NCBI GenBank assembly: GCA_035317825.1 | Contig: DATHGB010000010.1 | Location: 1 to 64,000 of the forward strand | Source: Candidatus Saccharimonadales bacterium | Lineage (GTDB): Bacteria; Patescibacteriota; Saccharimonadia; Saccharimonadales; Saccharimonadaceae | DNA length: 64,000 nucleotides | Direction: 5' to 3' | Notes under the pieces: model-generated | The model's input: only the letters and a program-made list of their open reading frames with translations | Told to the model about the DNA's origin: nothing | Databases searched by the model: none | Shown here: positions 42,911 to 50,711 of the stretch, piece after piece | How the letters are laid out: every line of letters starts with the position of its first letter | How positions within the stretch are numbered: position 1 is the first letter of the stretch | Translations under genes and position numbers: made by a program

Positions 42911-43029
42911 ATTTGATTGTTTGTGTATTATGGTTTCGTGTTTATTAATATAGCATATGCTTTATTAATTGTCAATTCAGTGTTACAAAATTCGTTGTAT
43001 TCTCGCCCCCATAAAGCTATACTTGCCCT

Positions 43030-43548
43030 ATGAAGAAAAGCGTAAGCGGATTTACTCTCGTAGAGGTTCTCATCGTTATTACGGTAATTGCGATCCTAGC
43101 AGCAATAGGCATCATCTCGTACAGCGGCATACAAGATCGCGCCAGAGATTCAAAACGGATCGAAGACGTATCGCATATTGGCAGGTCTTTGAAACTGTGG
43201 GCAGGGACAGACAAATCGCTTGCAAGTTTTGGTGGCGGATCAGGCGGCCAAGGGTTCGGCTGGTTTGAAAATAACTACGGCGGAGCGAACATTCCGATTA
43301 AAACGGTGCTGATCAATAACAAACTCGCGACGCTTGGCATACGCGACCCCAACTTCGTTAACATGTCGCAGGATTATGTTATTTCGCTATGCACGACCGC
43401 AAGCGATAACCGTCGTGTCGTCATGGCAAAACTAGAAGTCGCGCCTACGCAAACCGTTGCGCAACAAATCACCCAAGCAGGGTGCACCTCCGGTTCGTAT
43501 AGCACCTGGGTCTCGACAAACGGCATGAACTACGCCGAGGTTTTTTAA
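43030..43548 (+). CDS. Type IV prepilin-like protein
   Basis: 172 residues with a class III signal and helix (GFTLVEVLIVITVIAILAAIG; Glu at +5) from residue 7. The soluble part ends GMNYAEVF, like the prepilin at 2027-2584, with Cys in LCTTA and AGCTSG. It should be a pilus or pseudopilus subunit. TATACT at 43018-43023 ends 6 nt before the ATG, so leaderless. rlmH converges, 3 nt away. Confidence 0.85.
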   Translation: MKKSVSGFTLVEVLIVITVIAILAAIGIISYSGIQDRARDSKRIEDVSHIGRSLKLWAGTDKSLASFGGGSGGQGFGWFENNYGGANIPIKTVLINNKLATLGIRDPNFVNMSQDYVISLCTTASDNRRVVMAKLEVAPTQTVAQQITQAGCTSGSYSTWVSTNGMNYAEVF

Positions 43549-43551
43549 GTA

Positions 43552-44010
43552 TCAGCGGTGATGGTACGGGCCGCCAGCAGCGATCTCTTGTGAACGGTAA
43601 ATCTGCTCGACTAAAATAAGCCGGACAAGCTGATGCGCGAACACGAGTGGCGATAGTGACCAGACAATGTCTGCCCGCTTGTGAACCGTTTCATCAACGC
43701 CGTACGCGCCGCCGATAATGATCGTCGTGCTTTTCGACGATTCAAGAGGCGCCAAAAAAAGATTGGACAGGGCCGGTGAATCAACGAGTTTGCCGCGCTC
43801 ATCCATCAAAATAACAAACTCGTCATCGCCAATAGCAGAAAGTAACCTTTTAGACTCATCCTGACGAGCTGCAAGGCCGTCGGAAGGTGAATGAGGTAAA
43901 AGTACCCATGTCGTGTCAAAAGGCCGTTTTAAGCGCTTTTCATACCGCTGAATTCCTTCAACTACCCAACTTTCATGTTTTTTACCAACGGCAAGAATAC
44001 GAATTGGCAT
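43552..44010 (-). CDS. rlmH: 23S rRNA (pseudouridine1915-N3)-methyltransferase RlmH
   Basis: 152 residues, the usual 155. SPOUT-fold motifs: ILAVGKKHESWV at the start, FVILMDERGK near residue 67, IIGGAYGVDE near 97 and the C-terminal HQLVRLILVEQIYRSQEI with final GGPYHH. It methylates Psi1915 of helix 69 in the large ribosomal subunit. The start ATG overlaps the end of the HIT gene by 1 nt (44010), so the two are translationally coupled. Confidence 0.97.
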   Translation of the reverse strand: MPIRILAVGKKHESWVVEGIQRYEKRLKRPFDTTWVLLPHSPSDGLAARQDESKRLLSAIGDDEFVILMDERGKLVDSPALSNLFLAPLESSKSTTIIIGGAYGVDETVHKRADIVWSLSPLVFAHQLVRLILVEQIYRSQEIAAGGPYHHR

Positions 44011-44402
44011 TAGAACGCTAGCTTTTTGGCCGTTTCGGCTAATTTAGCGTGGTCAGGTTCGAGCGACATGTCAGCCCGGATAAAAAATTCATCACTGCTA
44101 GAAAAGGGGATCAGTTGGACATGGGCATGCGGAACGTCAATCCCAATCACTTTCTCACCAACATACGGCACTCCTAAAATGTCGCGCAGCCGGAGCGCTA
44201 CTTTCTTAGTCGTAGCCATGACCGCTTGGTACGTTTCGTCGTCCAAATCCCACAAAAACTCAACCTGCTTTTTAGGAATAACCAGTACGTGCCCTGAAAC
44301 GGTAGGGTGAATATCCAAAAAGGCCAACGTATCATCATCTTCATAAATTTTATGCGACGGAATCTCGCCCTTAACGATCTTGGTAAAAATAGAATCTTCC
44401 AT
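44010..44402 (-). CDS. HIT family protein
   Basis: 130 residues. The histidine triad reads HAHVQLIP near residue 90 (canonical HxHxHxx, with the third position Gln here), preceded by GHVLVIPKK and FLDIHPTVSGH. The fold hydrolyses nucleotide conjugates such as adenosine phosphoramidates. TACAAT (44409-44414, reverse) ends 6 nt before the ATG. It is divergent from tRNA-Ser(CGA), whose -10 TACAAT lies at 44426-44431, so the two promoters lie back to back. Confidence 0.9.
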   Translation of the reverse strand: MEDSIFTKIVKGEIPSHKIYEDDDTLAFLDIHPTVSGHVLVIPKKQVEFLWDLDDETYQAVMATTKKVALRLRDILGVPYVGEKVIGIDVPHAHVQLIPFSSSDEFFIRADMSLEPDHAKLAETAKKLAF

Positions 44403-44444
44403 ACCTCTATTGTAGCGCTATTTGGTACAATGGTCGAAGGATAT

Positions 44445-44534
44445 GGAGAGGTGCAGGAGTGGTTGAACTGGCCGCTCTCGAAAAGCGGTGAGGCGGCAAC
44501 GTCTCCGAGGGTTCGAATCCCTCTCTCTCCGCCA
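44445..44534 (+). tRNA. tRNA-Ser(CGA)
   Basis: 90 nt with encoded CCA. Acceptor GGAGAGG, anticodon stem CCGCT/AGCGG with anticodon CGA at 44479-44481, long variable arm and GGTTCGAATCC T-loop. Reads UCG. A TACAAT -10 precedes it and a terminator follows at 44543. Confidence 0.95.
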
Positions 44535-44542
44535 AGAAAAAC

Positions 44543-44566
44543 GATGCTCAAAAGAGCATCTTTTTT
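44543..44566 (+). terminator. Terminator of tRNA-Ser(CGA)
   Basis: GATGCTC / GAGCATC stem with an AAAA loop, followed by TTTTTT. A textbook intrinsic terminator 8 nt after the tRNA end. Confidence 0.9.
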
Positions 44567-44618
44567 CTTGCTTGCGATATCCCCCTCCTAACCCCATAGA
44601 TGCTATACTAAAACCAAT

Positions 44619-44990
44619 ATGCCAATGCCCGAAGTCCCCAAAGCAAACCACCCAGCTGACAAATCCGGCCATGTCGCTGCCACTGAACCTGTCAGCGGAC
44701 TGGGCATGGCGTCGATGATCCTTGGAATCGTCTCGTTTACCGGGCCTGGGTTAATCCTTGGTATTCCTGCTATTGTCATGGCAGCGATTGATCTTAAGAA
44801 CAAAACTCCTAGTAGAGGATTCGCGATTACAGGTCTCGTCACAGGAATTATTAGCACGATTCTTTCATTGATGGTCATCGCCATAGTCATTATCTTTTCA
44901 ATCTGGTCATACAACAACCCCGAAGAATTTCAGGATTTCTACGACGACACGCCGCCTCATACGCAACAGTTCGAGAGCTCTCACATATAA
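44619..44990 (+). CDS. Small membrane protein (DUF4190-like)
   Basis: 123 residues. A polar N-terminus of about 25 residues, two membrane segments (GMASMILGIVSFTGPGLILG and GFAITGLVTGIISTILSLMV, the second running on to about residue 93) and an acidic polar tail. The GIPAIVMAAIDLKNK loop between helices is like DUF4190. TATACT at 44604-44609 lies 9 nt before the ATG. The nadD-like gene begins immediately after its stop. The function is unknown. Confidence 0.75.
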   Translation: MPMPEVPKANHPADKSGHVAATEPVSGLGMASMILGIVSFTGPGLILGIPAIVMAAIDLKNKTPSRGFAITGLVTGIISTILSLMVIAIVIIFSIWSYNNPEEFQDFYDDTPPHTQQFESSHI

Positions 44991-45509
44991 ATGCACCGGC
45001 ATATTGGTATCTATTCCGGCACATTCGATCCTGTTCACGAAGGCCATACTGCCTTCGCCAAGGAGGCTATGGATCTTTTCCATCTTGATAAAGTCGTTTT
45101 CTTGCCCGAAAAAAAACCACGTCACAAACAAGGGGCATCAGATATCTCAAAAAGGCAGGCACTCCTTGATGAGACGTTGTTGTCCGAACCCAAATTGGAA
45201 AGTCATGTCCTTCAATCGGACCAGTTTACTATTTTAGAGACGTTGCCAGAATTACATCGGCTACTACCTGGCAGTAGGTTCACTTTCCTTATGGGGTCAG
45301 ATGTAGCGCTGCACCTACCAACATGGGAAAACCTACCTTTATTGCTAGCTGACGCGTCTTTTTTAGTTGCAATGAGAGAAGGGGACTCCCGGACTGCAAC
45401 CGAACGTATTTTTCAACAACTAGAAAAATCCCTTAATACCCCGGTTCGGTATACCACCATAGATAGCCCCCGTCCAACTCTGCGATCCTCTGATATAAGA
45501 AAAGTCTGA
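44991..45509 (+). CDS. nadD: Nicotinate-nucleotide adenylyltransferase-like protein
   Basis: 172 residues. GTFDPVHEGH near residue 10 is the nucleotidyltransferase HxGH motif, and the C-terminal PRPTLRSSDIRKV is the second conserved block (ISSTxIR type). It should join ATP and nicotinate mononucleotide to NaAD, in NAD synthesis. The gene begins directly after the TAA of the membrane protein with no Shine-Dalgarno, so it depends on coupling. It ends in TGA, which shows that TGA is a stop in this genome. It is slightly short of the usual 190-210. Confidence 0.85.
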   Translation: MHRHIGIYSGTFDPVHEGHTAFAKEAMDLFHLDKVVFLPEKKPRHKQGASDISKRQALLDETLLSEPKLESHVLQSDQFTILETLPELHRLLPGSRFTFLMGSDVALHLPTWENLPLLLADASFLVAMREGDSRTATERIFQQLEKSLNTPVRYTTIDSPRPTLRSSDIRKV

Positions 45510-45515
45510 GCGTTA

Positions 45516-46319
45516 TCAAAGATACGCCCCTGCATTTGCCTGCACGCCTTGCGGTGAACCGTTTAGGCTGTAGAGTAGCACCCGAAACGTTAGACGACTA
45601 ATCGTACTGGCGGGCTTTCGAAGGTGAAGTACCTTGTGATTGTCAAAAAATAACGCGTCGCCCCCGCCTAGTTTTACTGTCTGAACTAATAACCCGGGCT
45701 GATCATCGGGTGACTGCTTCTGTTTCATTTTGGCCAAAGCCTTTTCATCCTCTTCTTGAATAATTTCAAGAAGTTGCTTAACGCCGCTAAGAGCACCTTC
45801 GTCATCGACAACGTTTTTGTCGAATCGAACAGTGCCAGCCCCGGCATCGATTACAGGAGCAAATATGCCGTTGAACTCGACTGGTTCTTTTAACCTTTCG
45901 AGTATTGTCCGTACATCCGAGTCTCTGCCCCTCGGTGACGAGCCGGCCCATTTGATGATAGTATCAACTGGCAAAAGTTTAATGGTGTCACCTTCATCAC
46001 TTGGCTGTCCATTCCAATAGCTAATAGCTCTTTCGGGGTCATAAAAAGAAGACCCGTGGGTGTGATAAGAATCCGGAATCTGAGAAGGTTCCGTAATTCC
46101 GTCAAATCTTTCGATAGAATCCATTGGATTAACATTACTAAGTGAAATAGGCCCGACTTCTTCACATACCTCAAGTATGGCTCGATTCCGTAAAAAGAGG
46201 CCTCTTTTAGCAAATGACGCACCCGAAAGATGGACAATCGTCTCACCTTTATCGAATCCATTGGCTACTACTTCACCTGCCTCTGCGGGCGTCATACCTT
46301 CAGCGGAACTTTTTATCAT
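45516..46319 (-). CDS. Putative Fe(II)/2-oxoglutarate-dependent oxygenase (TauD/CAS-like)
   Basis: 267 residues. The C-terminal part GGGDALFFDNHKVLHLRKPA with a later TISRLTFRVLLY closely follows the TauD/clavaminate-synthase pattern (GD-x-x-x-FDN-x-x-x-LH, then the 2-oxoglutarate-binding Arg); the upstream SYHTHGSSFYDPER could hold the first His of the metal triad, with the acidic partner not certain. It would hydroxylate a small molecule or peptide. A divergent ATP-grasp gene begins 150 nt away; the pair may be a small biosynthetic unit. No signal peptide. Confidence 0.6.
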   Translation of the reverse strand: MIKSSAEGMTPAEAGEVVANGFDKGETIVHLSGASFAKRGLFLRNRAILEVCEEVGPISLSNVNPMDSIERFDGITEPSQIPDSYHTHGSSFYDPERAISYWNGQPSDEGDTIKLLPVDTIIKWAGSSPRGRDSDVRTILERLKEPVEFNGIFAPVIDAGAGTVRFDKNVVDDEGALSGVKQLLEIIQEEDEKALAKMKQKQSPDDQPGLLVQTVKLGGGDALFFDNHKVLHLRKPASTISRLTFRVLLYSLNGSPQGVQANAGAYL

Positions 46320-46469
46320 TTAACTATGATAGTACGTACCTGCATTATGTCAAATGTACACTCTTTTACAGACGACCGCAGTTAAATATCGTATTGCATA
46401 ATATATACGCGTATGCGATAGTTGTACTCCGTGAGTATCTAACGCATACATTGGTATGAAGGATTATCT

Positions 46470-47459
46470 ATGGATATTGCCCCGCAACTTAGTACTGCTA
46501 ACGCAGTACGCTCAAATAATGAAAAAAGAACTGTCGCTATTTTCTGCAGAAGCTTCCAGGATGGTGGCGACCCCTTTAGCGAAGATTACTACTGGCAAGC
46601 CTATCAAGATTTGCTATTCGGCCTACGGGATAAAGGACTGGACGCGTATTTTGTTACCGACAACAACAGCTATCTTGGCGACGGTGTTTTTGAAACCGTA
46701 TATACCAGCGAGCACAAAACAACCCTTGATAACCTTCAGGAAATTCATAATGTCAAAGTAGACATGGTTTTCGATCGCGGAGGTTTTATCGGAAGAGATG
46801 TGTTTACCGTAAACCCATCAAATCTTCAGCGCATTGGCATGAATAAGATACAGATGTACAAACATTTCGCTCAATACCAGCCCTTTTCTATTATTTGCGA
46901 GAACGAACAGGAAGTGAAAGAGGCGATCACGCATATTGACGGCGAAAAAGTGGTTGTCAAAGAACCAGAAGGGTATGGAGGCAAACAAGTCTATATCGAA
47001 TCCAAAGAAGAAATTCTTAGCAAACTACCTCCGGCATACCCTCTGCTGGTTCAGGAATTTCTTGACACCTCCTCTGGTGTTCCCGGTTCGGTAGGCGGCG
47101 TTCACGATATTCGCCTATCAGTGTGCGGAGGCGAATTTATCGGCTACTATATCCGCCAAGCAAAAGAAGGCTCGCTACATTCAAACGTCTCCCAGGGTGG
47201 AAAAATGATATTCTTCGATCCTTCTGAAATACCTACCGAAGTACAAGAGATGGCAAGGGCCATTGATACTTATTTTGCCGACGCACCACGCTACTATGCG
47301 GTTGATTTTATATATACGAACAAAGGCTGGAAGATGCTCGAGCTTAATCCCTATCTGGCACTTCTACCATTAACGGATGGTGAGAAGGCACAAAAAACAA
47401 CACGAAAGCTTATCGATTACCTGGCTGCTGTTTGCCCACAGCATATCAGCGCTCATTAA
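46470..47459 (+). CDS. ATP-grasp ligase
   Basis: 329 residues with an ATP-grasp build: a Rossmann-like N-domain to about residue 100, then GMNKIQMYKHFAQYQPFSII, the ATP-binding strand KVVVKEPEGYGGKQVYI near 165, VQEFLDTSSGVPG and the Glu-Asn metal site in FIYTNKGWKMLELNPYLALL. The fold activates a carboxylate as acyl-phosphate and joins an amine, as in glutathione or peptide ligases. GAAGG is a modest Shine-Dalgarno at 6 nt. Its substrate is unknown; it is divergent from the oxygenase-like gene. The terminator at 47468 follows. Confidence 0.8.
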   Translation: MDIAPQLSTANAVRSNNEKRTVAIFCRSFQDGGDPFSEDYYWQAYQDLLFGLRDKGLDAYFVTDNNSYLGDGVFETVYTSEHKTTLDNLQEIHNVKVDMVFDRGGFIGRDVFTVNPSNLQRIGMNKIQMYKHFAQYQPFSIICENEQEVKEAITHIDGEKVVVKEPEGYGGKQVYIESKEEILSKLPPAYPLLVQEFLDTSSGVPGSVGGVHDIRLSVCGGEFIGYYIRQAKEGSLHSNVSQGGKMIFFDPSEIPTEVQEMARAIDTYFADAPRYYAVDFIYTNKGWKMLELNPYLALLPLTDGEKAQKTTRKLIDYLAAVCPQHISAH

Positions 47460-47467
47460 ACTAACCA

Positions 47468-47509
47468 CCATAGAAAAAAGACTAACGGGTGTTAGTCTTT
47501 TTTCTATGG
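47468..47509. terminator. Bidirectional terminator with 19-bp stem
   Basis: CCATAGAAAAAAGACTAAC pairs perfectly with GTTAGTCTTTTTTCTATGG around GGGT. The A/T tracts in the stem serve either direction: ATP-grasp gene (+) and tRNA-Arg (-). The right arm includes the tRNA CCA. Confidence 0.9.
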
Positions 47510-47582
47510 TGAACCCGACTAGATTCGAACTAGTGGCCTTCGGCTCCGCAAGCCGACGCTCTATCCAGCTGAGCTACGGGTC
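47507..47582 (-). tRNA. tRNA-Arg(GCG)
   Basis: 76 nt with encoded CCA. Acceptor GACCCGT, D-arm GCTC-AGCTGGATA-GAGC with A20-like arginine identity, anticodon stem TCGGC/GCCGA and loop TTGCGGA, so anticodon GCG reading CGC and CGU. Most bacteria use ACG, deaminated to ICG, for this box. T-arm CTAGTTCGAATCTAG. Confidence 0.9.
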
Positions 47583-47722
47583 CAAAAATGCGGCGTCACA
47601 TACGAGGTACGTACATAACTCCGCTTTTCGTGTAACTAGAAGGTACTTTCAGCATACAAGAATTGCAGCGAACATCGGCTATTGTAGCATGCTCTAGAGG
47701 TAGAACGCAAGCGAGGTAGCCC

Positions 47723-48394
47723 TTAGATACGGAGTTTGCGAATAATGCGGTCAACAAAATCCATGTGGAGTTCTTGCATAGGCAGACGTGCTGCTAGCAT
47801 ATCGACAATCGCTTCGCCGGCTTCTTCGGGGAAGTAAACGTACACTCCTGGTTTGAACCGTTTTGTTGGAATAAGCATAATGGAATATTCTTCGCCATCA
47901 CGGATCACTCCGAAACCTTTAAATTCAGCAAAAGAGTAAAGACGGTCATTAACATGAAGACCCTGACGACTTAGCGTATAGTCCAGTACCCGCGGCGGAC
48001 GGTGCGAATACACAATAAGCGCCGCAGCCATGACGGGCACTAGAATCGCAAAGGTAATTGACTGCATCAGAAAGATAGCAAGGACGATTGCAATGACGAC
48101 AACGATGCCAAAAACAACAAACCACAGAGTCCCTTTGTGGCGGTGGATATATTCTGTTGCTTGCCAGTGAACTGGGTTTTCGTCCGGTGCTAATACCTGT
48201 TCCGTAGGGGTTGCCGCAGGCTGGGTCACTTCTGGTTGCGTATCAGCCGCTTCTGGTGCGACAGACGCAACAGATTGATCTGGAGTTAACGTGACGACGG
48301 GACGGGGAGTTTCATCAGCTACTGTCTGATAAGGTGCCTGTGACGGCTGTTCAGAAGGTTGCTGCCACTGCTGAGGGTCTCGATCGGGTTGCAT
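47723..48394 (-). CDS. Membrane protein with Pro-rich N-terminus
   Basis: 223 residues. The first 75 are low complexity (Pro, Gln, Thr, Ala, Asp), followed by two adjacent membrane helices (TLWFVVFGIVVVIAIVLAIFL and ITFAILVPVMAAALIVY) near residues 88-125 and a soluble C-terminal domain of about 95 residues (LDYTLSRQGLHVNDRLYSFAEF, PH-like by shape). TATAAT at 48401-48406 (reverse) ends 6 nt before the ATG. The family is not recognised. Confidence 0.7.
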   Translation of the reverse strand: MQPDRDPQQWQQPSEQPSQAPYQTVADETPRPVVTLTPDQSVASVAPEAADTQPEVTQPAATPTEQVLAPDENPVHWQATEYIHRHKGTLWFVVFGIVVVIAIVLAIFLMQSITFAILVPVMAAALIVYSHRPPRVLDYTLSRQGLHVNDRLYSFAEFKGFGVIRDGEEYSIMLIPTKRFKPGVYVYFPEEAGEAIVDMLAARLPMQELHMDFVDRIIRKLRI

Positions 48395-48548
48395 GGAATT
48401 ATTATAGCATGAGCAACATTATAGATGCAGCTATCTTACATAAAATCTCAGAACCGAGATGACATAGAGCAAGATAGCAGGGGATTGTTGACGAGGTGAG
48501 AAGTAAGATAATTCAATAAGGACGTGAAGTAGTGATCGGTTGACCAAC

Positions 48549-49201
48549 TTACTTAATTATTCCTCGAAACATAGGGGAGATAAAACGCCCAGCCGAAAGA
48601 ACAAGTTCGCGAAGTCCTTCAATTTCTTCAGGATCAACAGGTAAATAATTAGACCTGATTTCGCGCTCTAATCTTATTAGTTCCCTACGTCTTTGTTCAT
48701 GCGTGGGATCGGCTCTCGCTTCCATCCGTTCTTCGTTAGTCATATTCTCTATGCGCTTAAGCAGTTCCAGTTGTTCCTGCTCTTGTCTTCGCGCAAAGGT
48801 AACTTCTGCCGGTGAGGACTTCACCTCATCTTTACGTAATACCTCAAGAGTTCCTGGAGTGAAAGAATAATAAAATCCGCGCTCCAGCGAATACTTTCCA
48901 TCAGGTTTTTGAGCGTGTTCTTGAACAAATATCTTTTGAGTATACAGCTCGGAATCGAATGACGTTGCTTCTTTGTCAACGCCTATCGGAGTTCACTTCC
49001 ATCTTCAAGATCGTGTTGGAGTCTTAGGGCAACATGTGTTGGCAGAGTATCGGATCTCCATACACTTACCTCTCCCGCATGGGCAAGAAAAGCATCTTCA
49101 ACAAGCGTACAAAAATCAATGGCAGCCTGTTCTTTCTCGAGCGATGGCTCATCTACGATTTTATCTAGAGGCTGGATGAACTTCTCTAAGGGTTTTGTCA
49201 T
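48549..49201 (-). pseudogene. Frameshifted gene (or programmed frameshift), hypothetical protein
   Basis: Two frames read as one protein. From ATG at 49201 the first part (MTKPLEKFIQPLDKIVDEPS...) reads to a TAG near 48983. The -1 frame then continues without a break from the same point (TPIGVDKEATSFDSELYTQK on) to the stop at 48549, with no ATG, GTG or TTG in that frame until 48824. The joined product would be about 215 residues, acidic then Arg/Glu-rich helical, with no recognised domain. No classical slippery heptamer is visible at the junction, so a mutation or assembly error is as likely as programmed slippage. Confidence 0.6.
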
Positions 49202-49265
49202 TAAATGACAATAACATAAATAATGATATAAGTCAATTATACGACGTTCTTCGCGCCAAACAAAA

Positions 49266-49286
49266 AGACGACCATCTTAGTCGTCT
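49266..49286 (-). terminator. Second terminator downstream of tRNA-Ser(GCT)
   Basis: AGACGAC/GTCGTCT stem with a 7-nt loop, followed on the reverse strand by TTTTTG. It stands about 37 nt beyond the first terminator of the tRNA. Confidence 0.75.
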
Positions 49287-49322
49287 CTCTGGATATTCTA
49301 TAAATGCATAAAACCAAAAAGC

Positions 49323-49346
49323 CGGACTGAGCAGCCGCTCAGTCCG
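49323..49346 (-). terminator. Terminator of tRNA-Ser(GCT)
   Basis: CGGACTGAGC / GCTCAGTCCG, 10-bp stem with AGCC loop, followed on the reverse strand by GCTTTTTGG. It lies 7 nt after the tRNA end. Confidence 0.85.
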
Positions 49347-49352
49347 ACATCT

Positions 49353-49445
49353 TGGCGGAGGAGGGGAGATTCGAACTCCCGCTCCAGATCTCTCCAGACT
49401 AACGATTTAGCAAACCGTCCCCTTCAGCCACTTGGGTACTCCTCC
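49353..49445 (-). tRNA. tRNA-Ser(GCT)
   Basis: 93 nt with encoded CCA. Acceptor GGAGGAG/CTCCTCC, anticodon loop TTTGCTAAA, anticodon GCT reading AGC/AGU, a long class II variable arm and GAGTTCGAATCTC T-arm. Confidence 0.95.
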
Positions 49446-49552
49446 GTACGTACTGGGATATTGTAGCATAAAACAGATGTAGGAGGTAGACTTTTCGCCT
49501 AAATATTGCTAGAATTAACGATATATGGTTTAAAACTATGAGAGGAGGCCGT

Positions 49553-49966
49553 ATGAGCCGAAAACAATCTGTTTTCTTTAGTACGCTAGGCGCTGTTGTC
49601 GCCTCTTTTCTTGTAGTCTTTTTAGCACCCGTTAGCCTTGCTATCAATGAAACAATGATGGAAGGGGCGGAATCAGCCCGCGGCACTGATCAAGTAGCTG
49701 ACCTATTTGGTACGTCGGGAATCTTTTCTACTATTACGAACATCCTGCTATTTGCCGTTGGGGCAATCAGCGTCATCATGATTATCATCGGCGGTCTCAG
49801 GTACGTTACGTCAGGCGGTAACACCGCCAATGTGACAGCTGCTAAAAATACGATCCTTTATGCGGTAGTTGGCGTTGTTATTTCCTTGTTTGCCTACGCG
49901 ATGATTAACTTCGTGCTCACAAGTTTCGCTCCAGGAATCGAAGGAAGCGGCGGCACAAACGTCTAG
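49553..49966 (+). CDS. VirB2/TrbC-like pilin, first of seven in the window
   Basis: 137 residues from the ATG 3 nt after GAGGAGGCCGT. A signal-like helix (VVASFLVVFLAPVSLA) with AxA-type end, then two helices around TNILLFAVGAISVIMIIIGGLRYVTSGGNTANVTAAKNTILYA, the family signature IGGLRYVTSGG...AKNTILYAVVG with the next genes shared. Mature VirB2-like proteins form the T4SS pilus or pore. It is transcribed opposite to the other paralogues at 52138-54565 and converges with the Pr6Pr gene by a shared CTAG. Function as a pilin is inferred from family and neighbours. Confidence 0.8.
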   Translation: MSRKQSVFFSTLGAVVASFLVVFLAPVSLAINETMMEGAESARGTDQVADLFGTSGIFSTITNILLFAVGAISVIMIIIGGLRYVTSGGNTANVTAAKNTILYAVVGVVISLFAYAMINFVLTSFAPGIEGSGGTNV

Positions 49967-50610
49967 CGTTTGGCAGGTTTTTTACTCATTGCCAATTTCC
50001 ACGAACTACTCCAGGTTGCCAGCCAGACCAAAAGCGTAAACACGCCAGTAATAACGATTGCCATTATCGTCACCCGGCTCCAGCCACCTTCAAGCGTTGG
50101 ATTTAGGAACGGATAAGGATACCAGTCAACAACCGATCCCCGGATCAAACTATATACCAAGTACGAGAGAGGGAAGACCAGCCAGACCAGTCCTTGCTTG
50201 AACGAAATTCGACGCTCAGGCAGGTCAAACAGCCAATCAAGCAGCGCAGCTAGTGGCAGTACGTAGTGAAGCACCGCATTTACCCATGGAATATGCGTCA
50301 GGAGTTCTTCCTGCAAGCCCGTTAATAGAAGCGAGAATATGATTCCCGTGGCAACCATATAAATAACCGCGGCGCCTCTGAACATTTCGAAGGTTTTGCT
50401 TCGCCTACCGTGCCACGCCATGTAGGCGCCTATGGCTAGTACCGCGATAAACAGCAGGTTAGATTCGATAGTGAAGAAGCTAAAAAAATTAACGGGGTTA
50501 TAATCTTTGCCTAGAAGCGCTGCGTTATTAAAAAATTGAGCGATGACGGCGGCAAGACCTAGAAGCGCAAGGATGAGCCTGTACGATGCGATAAACGTAA
50601 GCTTTTTCAT
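49963..50610 (-). CDS. Pr6Pr family membrane protein
   Basis: 215 residues with about six membrane helices from LILALLGLAAVIAQFF on, and a conserved-looking FTIESNLLF, HYVLPLAALLDWLFD and PYPFLNP. This arrangement resembles the Pr6Pr/FAR-17a-type membrane protein family. The role is not known; these helices hold several conserved Asp, His and Tyr. Its last codons share CTAG with the convergent VirB2-like gene. Confidence 0.75.
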   Translation of the reverse strand: MKKLTFIASYRLILALLGLAAVIAQFFNNAALLGKDYNPVNFFSFFTIESNLLFIAVLAIGAYMAWHGRRSKTFEMFRGAAVIYMVATGIIFSLLLTGLQEELLTHIPWVNAVLHYVLPLAALLDWLFDLPERRISFKQGLVWLVFPLSYLVYSLIRGSVVDWYPYPFLNPTLEGGWSRVTIMAIVITGVFTLLVWLATWSSSWKLAMSKKPAKR

Positions 50611-50711
50611 ATTTGTGAGTATGAGGCAGAGGGCAGATGTTCGTCAATACTAGAGAACAGGGATGTCGTAATCAAAGATTGCTCCTTCATCGCGTTTCAT
50701 CCAACTCGGGG

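Noticed and set aside
46456-46761. Alternative frame overlapping the start of the ATP-grasp gene
   Set aside because: The ATP-grasp frame at 46470 carries the motifs and the better start; this frame has no domain.
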